A stretch of DNA of 64,000 nucleotides from WHTI01 sp963756365 (GTDB lineage: Bacteria > Actinomycetota > CADDZG01 > WHSQ01), in assembly GCA_963756365.1 (NCBI GenBank), contig CAVWNF010000003.1:2170001-2234000 (forward strand), read 5' to 3'. This document shows, in pieces, positions 19,443-28,689 of this stretch. The translations under genes were made by a program, and so were the position numbers. The notes below the pieces were generated by a model, which worked only from the letters and a program-made list of their open reading frames with translations, did not search any database and was not told the origin of the DNA. The stretch's first letter is position 1. Every line of letters begins with the position of its first letter.

Positions 19443-20797
19443 GAGCCCTCCGGCATCCCGGAGCCGTCGTCTGGTGTGACTCCATCATCCATAGACGCTG
19501 TCGCCCTCGCCCCAACCAACATCCTGTGATCGCCGTCGAATGGGCAGCGACCGTTCAGGACGTGAGCCTCGAACTCCTCACGGAACAGCTTCACCGCGCT
19601 GCGCAGCGCCCACGATGCGGCATCGCCCAGTGGACAGAAGCTCCGTCCGTCCATCCCGTTGCAGATGTCGAGCAGTAGTTGCATGTCCTCGTGGCGGCCC
19701 TCGCCGTGCTCGATGCGATCGAGCACTTTCACGCTCCACGAAGTGCCCTCGCGACACGGGGTGCACTTCCCACATGACTCGTGGGCGAAGAACTCGGCGG
19801 TTACCAGCGCGTTCCTCACCATGCAGGTCGTCTCGTCCATGAACACGACGGCGCCGGAACCAAGCATGGTCCCCGCCTCCTTCAGCGCCTCGAAATCGAG
19901 GGCGTGACCGCCGTCGGTCAGGAGGGGGGCGCTCGCCCCGCCCGGGATGATCGCCTTGAGGGCCTTGCCGTCCTTCATCCCGCCCGCTAGTTCGAGTAGT
20001 TCATCGAGCGTTGTTCCATAGGGGATCTCGTAGTTGCCCGGGCGCTCGACATGGCCCGAGACCGAGAACACCTTGGTTCCCGGCGACTTCTCGGTGCCCA
20101 GCTCACGGAACCAGTCGACCCCGTTAGCAACGATGTGAGGAAGCGTCGAAACGGTCTCCGTGTTGTTGATCACGGTTGGTTGACCGTAGAGGCCCTTGAT
20201 CGCGGGGAACGGAGGCTTCAGCCGCGGCTGGCCGCGGAACCCTTCGAGCGAATCCAGTAGCGCAGACTCCTCGCCGCAGATATACGCGCCCGCGCCCCGG
20301 TGCAGGATCACATCGATATCGGTTCCGCTGCCGAAGATGTCGGTGCCGAGGAAGCCCTTCGAGTACGCCTCTTTGATCGCCTGATCCATGCGTCGCGCCC
20401 CAAGAGCGAACTCACCGCGGCAGTAGATGAACGCCTTGGTCGCTCCGACCGCGTAACAGGCGATCGCGATGCCCTCGATCATCTGATGCGGATCCAGTTC
20501 GGCGATCTCGCGATCTTTGAAGGTGCCGGGCTCGCCCTCGTCGTGATTCACAACGACGTACTTGGGATAGACGTCCTTGGGGACGAACGACCATTTCATA
20601 CCCGTCGGGAATCCCGCCCCGCCCTTGCCCCTGAGGCCAGCGCTCTTGACCAGCTCGATCAGGTCATCCGGTGCGATCCCGGTGACGGCCTTCTTCAGGT
20701 TGTCGTACGCGCCTGTCGCTAGGGCTCGCTCGAGGGTCCACGAATCGTCTGGGAACTCGCGCGCACGCTTGAGCACCATGTAGGTCTCTTCGATCAC
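19439..20797 (-). CDS. nuoF: NADH-quinone oxidoreductase subunit F
   Basis: NADH- and FMN-binding subunit with one 4Fe-4S cluster. It shows GLRGKGGAGFPTGMKWSF (FMN/NADH binding), the glycine-rich GAGAYICGEESALLDSLEG and the cluster motif ESCGKCTPCREGT followed by C in FCPLGD. GTG 20797 is chosen as start (VIEETYMVLKRAREFP), overlapping the nuoE stop as GTGA; the longer frame upstream lies over nuoE and is not family-like. It is about 452 residues, with a short acidic tail. Present only in operon 2. Confidence 0.96.
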   Translation of the reverse strand: MIEETYMVLKRAREFPDDSWTLERALATGAYDNLKKAVTGIAPDDLIELVKSAGLRGKGGAGFPTGMKWSFVPKDVYPKYVVVNHDEGEPGTFKDREIAELDPHQMIEGIAIACYAVGATKAFIYCRGEFALGARRMDQAIKEAYSKGFLGTDIFGSGTDIDVILHRGAGAYICGEESALLDSLEGFRGQPRLKPPFPAIKGLYGQPTVINNTETVSTLPHIVANGVDWFRELGTEKSPGTKVFSVSGHVERPGNYEIPYGTTLDELLELAGGMKDGKALKAIIPGGASAPLLTDGGHALDFEALKEAGTMLGSGAVVFMDETTCMVRNALVTAEFFAHESCGKCTPCREGTSWSVKVLDRIEHGEGRHEDMQLLLDICNGMDGRSFCPLGDAASWALRSAVKLFREEFEAHVLNGRCPFDGDHRMLVGARATASMDDGVTPDDGSGMPEGS

Positions 20798-21378
20798 GAC
20801 CCGATCCCCTCTTCCTTGGGGACCCGCAACCCGGTGACAGCGGTCTCGTACGCGATCTCCTTGGCGGTCTTGATCGTCTCGCCTCGCACGCTCGTGACCT
20901 CGTCGCCGGCGGCAAGCCGATCGATGATCGCGACCACATCGTCGGGGGTGACCTTGTAGAAGTCCTCGTAGTTGATCTGCATGGACGGTGCTCCGTCGCA
21001 AGTGGCGAGACACTCAGCCGCCTCGAGAGAGAACTTCCCGTCCGAGGTGGTTCCCCCGGCGGTGATACCCAGCTTCTGCTCCGCGGCCTCGATCACCTTG
21101 CGGGCTCCGAGATGGGTACAGGAGATGTTCCGACACACCGAAACCAGGTACTCACCCTGAGGCTTCTTCTTGAGCATCGTGTAGAAGGACCCCGTCGCAA
21201 GGACCTCGGCCGGAGTGATGCCGAGGATGTCGGCAACGTCCTTCATGCCCGCGTCGGTCACGTGGCCCTCGACCGACTGCACCAGGAACAACAAGGGGAG
21301 GGCAGCCGAGCGCTTGTTCGGATACTTCGCGACGATCTGTTCCGCCGCATCTCGGATCTCGCCCGTTAGAACCGTCAT
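20794..21378 (-). CDS. nuoE: NADH-quinone oxidoreductase subunit E
   Basis: Thioredoxin-like 2Fe-2S subunit of the NADH module, 194 residues. The cluster ligands appear as SVCRNISCTHLGA and, later, ECLATCDGAPSMQIN. The segment YTMLKKKPQGEYLVSVC is typical. A C-terminal extension of about 35 residues follows the core. Overlaps of 4 bases at both ends couple it to nuoD and nuoF. Confidence 0.97.
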   Translation of the reverse strand: MTVLTGEIRDAAEQIVAKYPNKRSAALPLLFLVQSVEGHVTDAGMKDVADILGITPAEVLATGSFYTMLKKKPQGEYLVSVCRNISCTHLGARKVIEAAEQKLGITAGGTTSDGKFSLEAAECLATCDGAPSMQINYEDFYKVTPDDVVAIIDRLAAGDEVTSVRGETIKTAKEIAYETAVTGLRVPKEEGIGS

Positions 21379-22616
21379 CTGTCGACGCCCCCCAGTACGG
21401 GATCGACCGACGCGATCGACGCGATCAGGTCTGCTACCAGACCACCTTGGACCATCACCGGAAGGGCTTGAAGGTTCACGAATGACGGGTCGCGGACGTG
21501 CAGTCGGTAAGGAGCGGACCCTCCGTCCGATACCGCGTACACACCCAACTCACCACGGGGAGACTCGACCGCGGCATATGCATCACCCGCGGGGACCGTG
21601 TAGCCCTGAGTCACCAGCTTGAAGTGGTGGATCACAGCCTCCATCGAGCGATTGAGCTCGCTCCTCGGGGGCGGTGTGAGCTTCGGGTCCATGTTCTTGA
21701 AGTCGCCGTCGGGCATGTTGTCCACGACCTGGCGAAGGATCCGGAGCGATTCCTTCATCTCGGCCATCCGCACCTTGTAGCGCGCGTAGACATCACCCTC
21801 GGTCTCGATTGGAACGTCGAACTCGAAGTCCGCATAGACCCCGTACGGCATATCCCGCCGTAGGTCCCAATCAACGCCCGCCGCCCGCGCTATCGGGCCC
21901 GTCGTCGCCAACGAGCGACATTCGTCTGCCGTGATCACACCGATGCCTTTGGTTCGTTCGAGGAAGACGGGATTCTCCGACAGGAGACTCTCGTACTCAT
22001 CGATACGGCCAGGCATCATGGACAGGATGTTCTCAACCACCGGAAGCCAGCCATCGGGGAGGTCCTCCCACACGCCGCCGGGGATGATGTAGTTGTTGTT
22101 CATCCGGAGACCGGTGACCATCTCGTAGAAGTCGAGGATCACCTCGCGTTCGCGGAAGCCGTAGAACATCGCAGACATCGCGCCCATATCGAGGCCCTGG
22201 GTTCCGAACCAGACGAGGTGCGACGAGAGCCTGTTCAATTCCGCTATCAGAGCCCGGATGTACAAGCCGCGCTGCGGAACCTCGACACCTAGCAGTTCCT
22301 CAACAGCCATCGAGTAACCCAGTTCGTTCGAGAAGGGGGCCAGGTAGTCCATGCGGGTCACGATCGTTACGGCTCCGCGCCAGTTCTGGTCCTCGCACTC
22401 CTTCTCCATACCGGTGTGCAGATAGCCGATGACGGGACGACACGAGATGACGGTCTCGGCGTCCAACTCGAGGATCAGACGCAGAACCCCGTGGGTCGCG
22501 GGATGAACCGGACCCATGTTGATGACCATGCGCTCGTCGTTCTCGTCGAGCGACTCGACGTACGCACCGTGCCCCGCTGCCTCGAACGCCTCGGCAACCG
22601 CCGCCGGAGATCTCAT
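21375..22616 (-). CDS. nuoD: NADH-quinone oxidoreductase subunit D, operon 2
   Basis: The 49-kDa quinone-site subunit, 413 residues, intact. Family marks are NMGPVHPATHGVLRL, LHTGMEKECEDQNW and RMDYLAPFSNELGY. It ends PVMVQGGLVADLIASIASVDPVLGGVDR, the normal C-terminus. The ATG at 22616 gives a 30-residue hydrophilic leader and overlaps nuoC by 4 bases. It is substantially diverged from the operon 1 copy. Confidence 0.97.
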   Translation of the reverse strand: MRSPAAVAEAFEAAGHGAYVESLDENDERMVINMGPVHPATHGVLRLILELDAETVISCRPVIGYLHTGMEKECEDQNWRGAVTIVTRMDYLAPFSNELGYSMAVEELLGVEVPQRGLYIRALIAELNRLSSHLVWFGTQGLDMGAMSAMFYGFREREVILDFYEMVTGLRMNNNYIIPGGVWEDLPDGWLPVVENILSMMPGRIDEYESLLSENPVFLERTKGIGVITADECRSLATTGPIARAAGVDWDLRRDMPYGVYADFEFDVPIETEGDVYARYKVRMAEMKESLRILRQVVDNMPDGDFKNMDPKLTPPPRSELNRSMEAVIHHFKLVTQGYTVPAGDAYAAVESPRGELGVYAVSDGGSAPYRLHVRDPSFVNLQALPVMVQGGLVADLIASIASVDPVLGGVDR

Positions 22617-23116
22617 GTACCGACCTCATCTTCGCTCGTGGCCTGACCGAGGTGATCGATCCCGCGCCCTGCCTCTTCTGAGTTGGCACGCTGCCCCGGT
22701 GAGTCGATCTGGAGGAACGGTTGAGGGATGAACTCCACCTCCACCTTGCCTACGCCATAGTCCTTGCGCAGGGGATGACCCTCCCAGTCGTCGGGCATCA
22801 GGATGCGCGTCAGGTTCGGGTGCCCATCGAATGAGATACCGACCAGATCGAAAGCCTCTCGCTCCATGTGGTCTGCCCCGGCCCACAGGTCGGTGATCGA
22901 GGGGACGGTGGGGGGATCACCTTCGGCTGCGACGTGGACGGTCACCCGGTCCTTGGTGGCGTGATCGATCAATTGCACCGCAACCTCGAACCGACCCCCC
23001 TTATCGGGGAGTCCCTTTCGGTCGACACCACAGAGGTCACTGAGGAGCCATCCCTCGCCCTGCAATCGGCGGGCGTTCTCAGACCACTCATCGGCGGTCA
23101 GCCACAGCGCATCCAT
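22613..23116 (-). CDS. nuoC: NADH-quinone oxidoreductase subunit C, operon 2
   Basis: The 30-kDa peripheral subunit, 167 residues. The core motif HMEREAFDLVGISFDGHPNL followed by LMPDDWEGHPLRKDYG is clear. The start MDALWLTADEW abuts the nuoB stop and the stop overlaps nuoD. A short tail after the core is low-complexity and acidic. Confidence 0.96.
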   Translation of the reverse strand: MDALWLTADEWSENARRLQGEGWLLSDLCGVDRKGLPDKGGRFEVAVQLIDHATKDRVTVHVAAEGDPPTVPSITDLWAGADHMEREAFDLVGISFDGHPNLTRILMPDDWEGHPLRKDYGVGKVEVEFIPQPFLQIDSPGQRANSEEAGRGIDHLGQATSEDEVGT

Positions 23117-23595
<479 letters not shown>

Positions 23596-23608
<13 letters not shown>

Positions 23609-23967
23609 TCGAGTCCACCTCGCTTCCAGACATACGCGTACGCGGCCAGAAGGATCGCGATGAAGACCCCCATCTCGAAGAGACCGAAGAGTTTCAGATC
23701 CGAGTACGCGACCGCCCACGGGTACATGAACACCGTTTCGATGTCGAAGATGATGAACAGCATGGCGATCAGATAGAACTTGACAGGGAACCTTTCGCCC
23801 TCGTCGATCCCACCGTGCTCGGGAACGATCCCAGACTCGTACGGCTCGAGCTTCGCCGCAGTCATGTTCCGCGGGCTGAGTCGCGACGCCGCAAGGATCG
23901 AAGCCCCCGCGAAGATCGTCGAGAGAACGATCAGGAACAGGATCGGGAGATAGTCCGGAAGACTCAC
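23596..23967 (-). CDS. nuoA: NADH-quinone oxidoreductase subunit A, operon 2
   Basis: Three-helix membrane subunit, 123 residues. The signature is YESGIVPEHGGIDEGERFPVKFYL, followed by FIIFDIETVFMYPWA. It overlaps the stop of the upstream menJ-like gene by 4 bases, so that gene is part of the operon and is translated just before nuoA. Confidence 0.97.
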
Positions 23968-25196
23968 GGCTTCAGCTCCGCCATCTTCTTGAGCACCTTG
24001 AGTCCGGTCTGATCGAAGTTCTTAGTCTCGCTGTCCTCGAGGTTCGCCAGCAGAGTGAGAGCGAAGCTCATCACGCTCTTCGAGCGCATGCCCATCGAGA
24101 CCAGACGCTCCATCAAAGCGGGGTAGCCGATCAGCTTCACGAAGCGGCGACCGAGTCGGTAATAAGGCCCGTAGACCTCCTTCAACTCGTCCGTGTAGGC
24201 ATCGAGGATCGGCGAAGTTCCCGACCGCAAGGCTTCGTCAAGGTGACGACCCGCGATGCGACCGGTCTCGTAGCCGTAGGCGATCCCCTCTCCGTTGCAG
24301 GGGTTGATCATCCCCGCGGCGTCTCCGACCATCACGAAGCCGGGGCCATGGGGGGGCCACACGCTGCCGCCCATGAACAGCCGACCAGCACGTGGCTTGG
24401 AAACGACCGTCTCCTGGTTGACCTCCCACTCCTCGGGCAGCTGCGAGACGAACCGCTCCTGAAGATGCCGGAGGTTCACATCGCGCCACCCGCCGTACGT
24501 AGAAAGCAGCCCGACGCCGGCGTTGACAGTGCCATCCCCGACAGGGAACACCCATCCATAGCCGGGAACCTGATCGGGACCGGTGCGGATGTCTAGGTAC
24601 GCCTCGAACCATCCGGAGTGTTCCATCGGAGATGTGAAGTACTGGCGGATCGCAAGTCCCATCGGGTACGACTCATCGCGAACCTTGCCGAGCGACCGCG
24701 CGAACTTGGTGGCCGCTCCCTCCGCGCAAACGACCCACTTGGCGTGAACCTCTTCGACGTCGTTCCCGCGCTTGGCCTTGAAGCCAGAGAGGACACCTCG
24801 ATCGAAGATGGGCTCCTTCACCTGCGTCTCGTACAGAACCTTGGCCCCTGCGGCCTCGGCGTTGTCGAGGACGATCTGGTCGAGTTCCTTGCGCGGCTTG
24901 ACGAGCCCGAAGTCGTCGAAGTCATTCAGTTTCGGGAACTCAAGCTCCAGGGTTCGACCCGCAGCGTGGACCCGTAGGCCGCCGACCTTCTCCCAGGTCC
25001 CGATCTCCTCGCGCAGCCCCATCTCGGCCAAGACCTTGACGGCCCTCGGGGTGAGGCCATCCCCGCAGGTCTTCTCACGAGGGAATGACTTCTTCTCACA
25101 GACGAGAACGGAATGGCCCCTGGACGCCAGATAGTGCGCGGTCGCGGCTCCCGATGGACCGCCGCCGACCACGGCGACATCGACATCGATCGCCAC
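23964..25196 (-). CDS. Geranylgeranyl reductase family FAD-dependent oxidoreductase, menaquinone reductase (MenJ)-like
   Basis: FAD-dependent reductase of the geranylgeranyl reductase family. It has the dinucleotide-binding VAVVGGGPSGAATAHYLA near the N-terminus, the family motif REKTCGDGLTPRAVKVL and the second FAD motif MVGDAAGMINPCNGEGIAYG. Such enzymes saturate isoprenoid chains, and in mycobacteria MenJ reduces one menaquinone side-chain double bond. The context (first gene of the complex I operon, near a polyprenyl synthase) supports a menaquinone role; that substrate is an inference. GTG 25196 is preferred since GGAGGAGG is 7 bases upstream; GTG 25202 sits right against it. Confidence 0.85.
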   Translation of the reverse strand: MAIDVDVAVVGGGPSGAATAHYLASRGHSVLVCEKKSFPREKTCGDGLTPRAVKVLAEMGLREEIGTWEKVGGLRVHAAGRTLELEFPKLNDFDDFGLVKPRKELDQIVLDNAEAAGAKVLYETQVKEPIFDRGVLSGFKAKRGNDVEEVHAKWVVCAEGAATKFARSLGKVRDESYPMGLAIRQYFTSPMEHSGWFEAYLDIRTGPDQVPGYGWVFPVGDGTVNAGVGLLSTYGGWRDVNLRHLQERFVSQLPEEWEVNQETVVSKPRAGRLFMGGSVWPPHGPGFVMVGDAAGMINPCNGEGIAYGYETGRIAGRHLDEALRSGTSPILDAYTDELKEVYGPYYRLGRRFVKLIGYPALMERLVSMGMRSKSVMSFALTLLANLEDSETKNFDQTGLKVLKKMAELKP

Positions 25197-25229
25197 GCGC
25201 ACCCTCCTCCTGAACCGTCCGAAACTACT

Positions 25230-25247
25230 TTGTGAAACTTTTCACGA
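25230..25247 (-). promoter_or_regulatory. Probable Rex operator upstream of menJ-nuo operon 2
   Basis: On the operon strand the site reads TCGTGAAAAGTTTCACAA, matching the Rex consensus TTGTGAA-N4-TTCACAA at 13 of 14 defined positions. The core GTGAAA-N2-TTTCAC is a perfect inverted repeat. It lies about 35-50 bases before the first gene and just downstream of a weak -10-like TACACT, a good place to block transcription. A Rex gene is present at the right edge of this window. Confidence 0.75.
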
Positions 25248-25322
25248 GTGTATCCGGACTCTCGGTTGAGCGTTCCTCGACCACAAACATAGGCGAGGCC
25301 AACTGGCCCCCGCGCCGGACCC

Positions 25323-26334
25323 CTATTCGGCGGTGAGGACGCCCCTCATCGCGGGGTGGATACGGCACAGGAATGGGTAGTCCCCCGCCTTCAAGGCTGG
25401 GAACGAATAAGTCGTCGACTCCCCACCAAGGACATCTTCGCCCTGGAACAGGGCCTCATCGTCCACCGGACCGTCGGCAGCTGCGTCATCCGGGTAGATG
25501 TAGATGTTGTGCGGCGCCGAGTCCTTGTTGTCGAACGTGAAATCGGTCTCGCTATCGGCCGGGACCGCGATCTTGTCGGTGGAGAAGGCGAGGGCCTCCG
25601 CCGAGATCGAGTCGGTCGCTGCGTCACCTCCGCCCTCGCCCCCGTCCTCGGAGGTGGTTTCCCCTCCTCCATCGCCCGTGGCGCGGAGCGAGTCGTTGTT
25701 GACCAAGAAGAGGATCGCCAGAACCGGTACCAGGAGGAATACCAGCGTGACGAGGGGTGACGAGGCGCGACCGGTCTCGGCTGCGGTGACCGCCGGAACT
25801 CCGGTTTCGATCAGTTCGTCTATGAGCTTGCGGCGCTGCTCCATCGCCCGTTGCCCATCGAACTGCGCTTCGGAGGCGACGGCGTCCTCTGGGCGGAGAC
25901 GGTTACCTGCCGGGGTTCCCGGTTTGACACCCATCTCGCCGGTGGAGCGAGGCAGGGGCCGGAGCCTCGGCGGGTGGAGCTGCGGCCGCGGGCTCGGCAG
26001 CGGGCTCGGCAGCTGGTGCGGGAGTGGGTTCGGGCGTCGGCTCTTCCGCGGCAGCAGGGGTCTCCTCGACAGCTGGGGTCTCGGCAGGGGCCTCTTCTGC
26101 AACGGGCTCCGGTGCTGCCTCCGGCTCCTCGGTTTCCTCTGGCTCGGCCGGGGCCGCGTCTCCACCCTCGAACTGGGGTTGAGAGCCGGGCCACCACTTC
26201 GCTTCCTTCGGATGCGGTGAGCCGTGCACCGCGCGTTGGCGCGCCGACTTGGCACGCCCTTCAGCTACGGGTGAGGAACTCCCCTTCTGCTGCTCCTCCT
26301 GGAGGACTTCCGTATAGATCTGTTCCGGATCCAA
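25323..26334 (-). CDS. Membrane-anchored cupredoxin (blue copper) with N-terminal KGSS/RAK motif (one frameshift)
   Basis: A likely electron-transfer protein. Residues 1-40 carry the DPEQIYTEVL...KGSS...RAK motif. A linker of about 100 residues rich in Ala, Pro and Glu follows, then one membrane helix (LVTLVFLLVPVLAILFLV), an acidic Gly-rich spacer and a cupredoxin domain with type 1 copper ligands: His in SAPHNIYIYP, and Cys, His and Met in FLCRIHPAMRG. The motif would be cytoplasmic and the copper site outside. One extra base near 25947-25960 breaks the frame at the end of the linker; corrected length is about 336 residues. The start is TTG 26334 with GGGAG 9 bases upstream; no ATG or GTG precedes it. 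The partner is unknown. Confidence 0.8.
26221..26331 (-). other. Tethered KGSS/RAK motif, copy B (cupredoxin N-terminus)
   Basis: Second copy of the motif seen in NuoI (3876-3986) and cytochrome b subunit IV (46416-46523). It starts DPEQIYTEVLQEEQQ and continues KGSSSPVAEGRAKSARQR. It aligns with the other two without gaps. Here it is at the very N-terminus, followed by the Ala/Pro linker. Confidence 0.75.
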
Positions 26335-26403
26335 CCTGATGAACTCCCGGTTCGCGCCGATGCGACCAGACGGGCCGCGGTCCCAAGTAAGCCGGTTGGA
26401 AGA

Positions 26404-27414
26404 TTACACGCGGCGGCGAACGACCTGCTGACCGAGGTCGTCGAGCGCGCCGCGGGCGTCGTCGGGGATGTCGATCGAGGCCAGAACCGAGGCCGCCTCC
26501 GAGTAGCGGGCCTCGATCTCTCCCTCGGTCTCGACAAGCGCACCAGAACTGGCGATCAGGTCACGGAGTCGATGAACCTCCGTGGCATCGAGATCGTTCG
26601 CTCCCCAGCGTGACTCGAACCAAACCCGCTCCTCGGGCCTCATCAATCCTCGGGCCTTCGCATAGAGGAGATGACGCTTGCCTTCCCGGATGTCTGAGTC
26701 GATCGGCTTCCCCACACTGGCTCGGTCGCCGAATGTACCGAGGACGTCGTCCCGCATCTGGAAGGCCTCGCCGAGGGGGTCGCCGAACCGCGACAGGGAC
26801 GCTGAGAACGCAGTTGGCGCAGCAGCGAGAGCGGCCCCGATCACGAGGGGCTTCTCGATCGAGTAGCGACCCGACTTCAGGACCGCGATCCGTCGCGCCT
26901 CTGCTTCGGATACGTCGGTACGCGTCGCGGCCACGACATCCATGTGCTGGCCGGCGATCACTTCCTCTCTCATGACCGAGTAATCGGTGAACGCATCGAG
27001 GGTCGTGGCTGGATCGAAGCCCGCGGTCAGGAACAATGCGTCGGCGAGGGCAAGAGCGAGATCGCCCACGAGGATCGCTACGGCCACGCCGTGCTTGATG
27101 TGCACGGTCGGCGACCCACGCCGTTCGTCCGAAGCATCCATGATGTCGTCATGCACGATGGCGAACGTGTGGAGCAGCTCGAGGCTCGCCGCCGCCCGCA
27201 CGATCTCGGTCGAATGTGCACCTCCAGCCGCGCGGTGGCCCCAGTAGCAGAACGCCGGTCTGATCCTCTTGCCACCGGCGTCCAAGAGACTCTCGATCTC
27301 CTCGATCATCGGGGAGGCCTCGGGGAGGGCCCGAGAGCGCGCCCTTAGGAACTCCCGCAACTCGTCGTCAACGAGCGCTATGAGGGCGTCCTGGGCGGGG
27401 TCATAGTTGGACAT
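26404..27414 (-). CDS. Polyprenyl (geranylgeranyl-type) diphosphate synthase
   Basis: Trans-isoprenyl diphosphate synthase, 336 residues. It has GGKRIRP near residue 50, the first aspartate-rich motif VHDDIMDASDERRG, and the second site as FQMRDDVLGTFGD, where the last aspartate of DDxxD is glycine, as in many bacterial members. GQHMDV and KSGRYSIEKP are conserved. It makes prenyl chains, plausibly for the menaquinone tail or carotenoid/haem A precursors; chain length cannot be read from sequence. It lies 69 bases upstream of cupredoxin 1 and the menJ-nuo operon, all on one strand. Confidence 0.9.
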   Translation of the reverse strand: MSNYDPAQDALIALVDDELREFLRARSRALPEASPMIEEIESLLDAGGKRIRPAFCYWGHRAAGGAHSTEIVRAAASLELLHTFAIVHDDIMDASDERRGSPTVHIKHGVAVAILVGDLALALADALFLTAGFDPATTLDAFTDYSVMREEVIAGQHMDVVAATRTDVSEAEARRIAVLKSGRYSIEKPLVIGAALAAAPTAFSASLSRFGDPLGEAFQMRDDVLGTFGDRASVGKPIDSDIREGKRHLLYAKARGLMRPEERVWFESRWGANDLDATEVHRLRDLIASSGALVETEGEIEARYSEAASVLASIDIPDDARGALDDLGQQVVRRRV

Positions 27415-27432
27415 CCGGCTACCCTACGCAGG

Positions 27433-27732
27433 ATGAGAACGATCGTTGCGGTCCTAGTGGTTCTAGCGATGGCTGCCTGCGGCGGTGGGTCTGAGGACGC
27501 TCGGGTGCTCACAGGGATCGTTTCCGATGTGGAGGCGACCTCGCTGGTGGACGTCACGTCGTTCACACTTCGGGCCGAGGGTGAGATCTACGAGATCGCG
27601 ATCGACCCGGAGATCACCTACTCGTTCCCGCCACAGCATCTGCGATCGCACGCGATCTCAAGTGAACCAGTCAAGGTGGAGATCGAGGACCGGGACGGCG
27701 TCCTCACGGCCCTAACCCTCGAAGACGCCTAG
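27433..27732 (+). CDS. Small secreted lipoprotein, unknown function
   Basis: A 99-residue protein with a lipoprotein signal peptide (MRTIVAVLVVLAMAACGGG; lipobox cysteine at about residue 16). The mature part is a short beta-rich domain (VLTGIVSDVEATSLVDVTSF, EIYEIAIDPEITY) resembling a small OB-like or soluble barrel domain. Its start is 18 bases from the divergent polyprenyl synthase start, and its end overlaps the convergent next gene by 4 bases. I do not recognise a family. Confidence 0.7.
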   Translation: MRTIVAVLVVLAMAACGGGSEDARVLTGIVSDVEATSLVDVTSFTLRAEGEIYEIAIDPEITYSFPPQHLRSHAISSEPVKVEIEDRDGVLTALTLEDA

Positions 27733-28631
27733 AGCTCGGACAGTTCCTGTCTCAGCTCATCGGCGCTGAGGGTGCCCTCGTACTTGCCGTCCAAGAGCCC
27801 CTTCGAATCGACGACGAACACCCACGGTTCGCTCGGCAATCCCCACTCCGAGGTCGATGGGACGGTGGTCAGACTCGAGGGGTCGGCCGGCAACTCGTAC
27901 GGCTCGACGTGGATGAACTCGATGTTCGGGAAGTCCTCGGCAACCCCCTTAACGATGTCGAGGGTCGGGCCACAGACGGCTGATGAGCAGAACTTCGGAG
28001 TTGCGAACACGAGGACAAAGGGCTTCCCCGCCTTCACCGCATCGGCCACCGAGATGTCGTAGAGGCTCTTGTCGGGATGAGGGTCGGTGGAGATGTTCTT
28101 GAGCGGTTTGTCCCCAAGGGTCAGCGTGTCTGATGCCGGAACCTTCTGACCCAGGCCGGGGGTAGTCCCAGATTGGGCAACCTCGAACGAAGTACGGACG
28201 GTTTCGTCGATCCCTTCGCCCGTGATCGACACTTCCGCTCCCCACTTGCCCGGATGGGAGAACTCGGCTGCCCCCACGTATACGCCGGTGACATCCTCGA
28301 TCGACCACTGGAAGGTCATGTCCATGGTCGCGACCTTCTCGGTGCCTGACTGCAGGTCGTAGAGATCCGCGGTCACCGCGATGTCTGGCGACCCGATGGG
28401 TGCATCTTCGGAATTGAGGATGCCAACGAGGATCCTGTTCTCGCCCACCACGATCTCGGAGTTGACGATCAACGGGTAAGCAGCGAGGCCCTCGAACGAT
28501 TGGTTGAACGAACCGACGTCTTCCCCTGCTTCGTCGTCGGACGGCGCGCCGTCCGAGCCGCATGCGGTGGCCACGAGGATGGCGGTGAGTCCAAGGGCGA
28601 GGAGCTTCCAAAAGGTCCGGTTCATGGGCAT
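27729..28631 (-). CDS. Thioredoxin-fold lipoprotein
   Basis: A 300-residue lipoprotein (LILVATACGSDG-type lipobox near residue 24). The middle holds a beta-sandwich-like region (about 50-150), and the C-terminal 110 residues look like a thioredoxin fold: KPFVLVFATPKFCSSAVCGPT, then EFIHVEPYEL, then EPWVFVVDSKG. The cysteines are spaced CxxxxC rather than CxxC, as in some SCO- or peroxiredoxin-like proteins, so simple disulfide oxidoreductase activity is uncertain. It neighbours ctaA divergently, so a role in oxidase copper handling is possible but unproven. ATG 28631 and 28625 are both possible starts. Confidence 0.65.
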   Translation of the reverse strand: MPMNRTFWKLLALGLTAILVATACGSDGAPSDDEAGEDVGSFNQSFEGLAAYPLIVNSEIVVGENRILVGILNSEDAPIGSPDIAVTADLYDLQSGTEKVATMDMTFQWSIEDVTGVYVGAAEFSHPGKWGAEVSITGEGIDETVRTSFEVAQSGTTPGLGQKVPASDTLTLGDKPLKNISTDPHPDKSLYDISVADAVKAGKPFVLVFATPKFCSSAVCGPTLDIVKGVAEDFPNIEFIHVEPYELPADPSSLTTVPSTSEWGLPSEPWVFVVDSKGLLDGKYEGTLSADELRQELSEL

Positions 28632-28689
28632 AGGTTAGTGCCCTTCGCAAGTAATCGGACAACGGGGCGTCGGCTACTATCGCTGAGCG

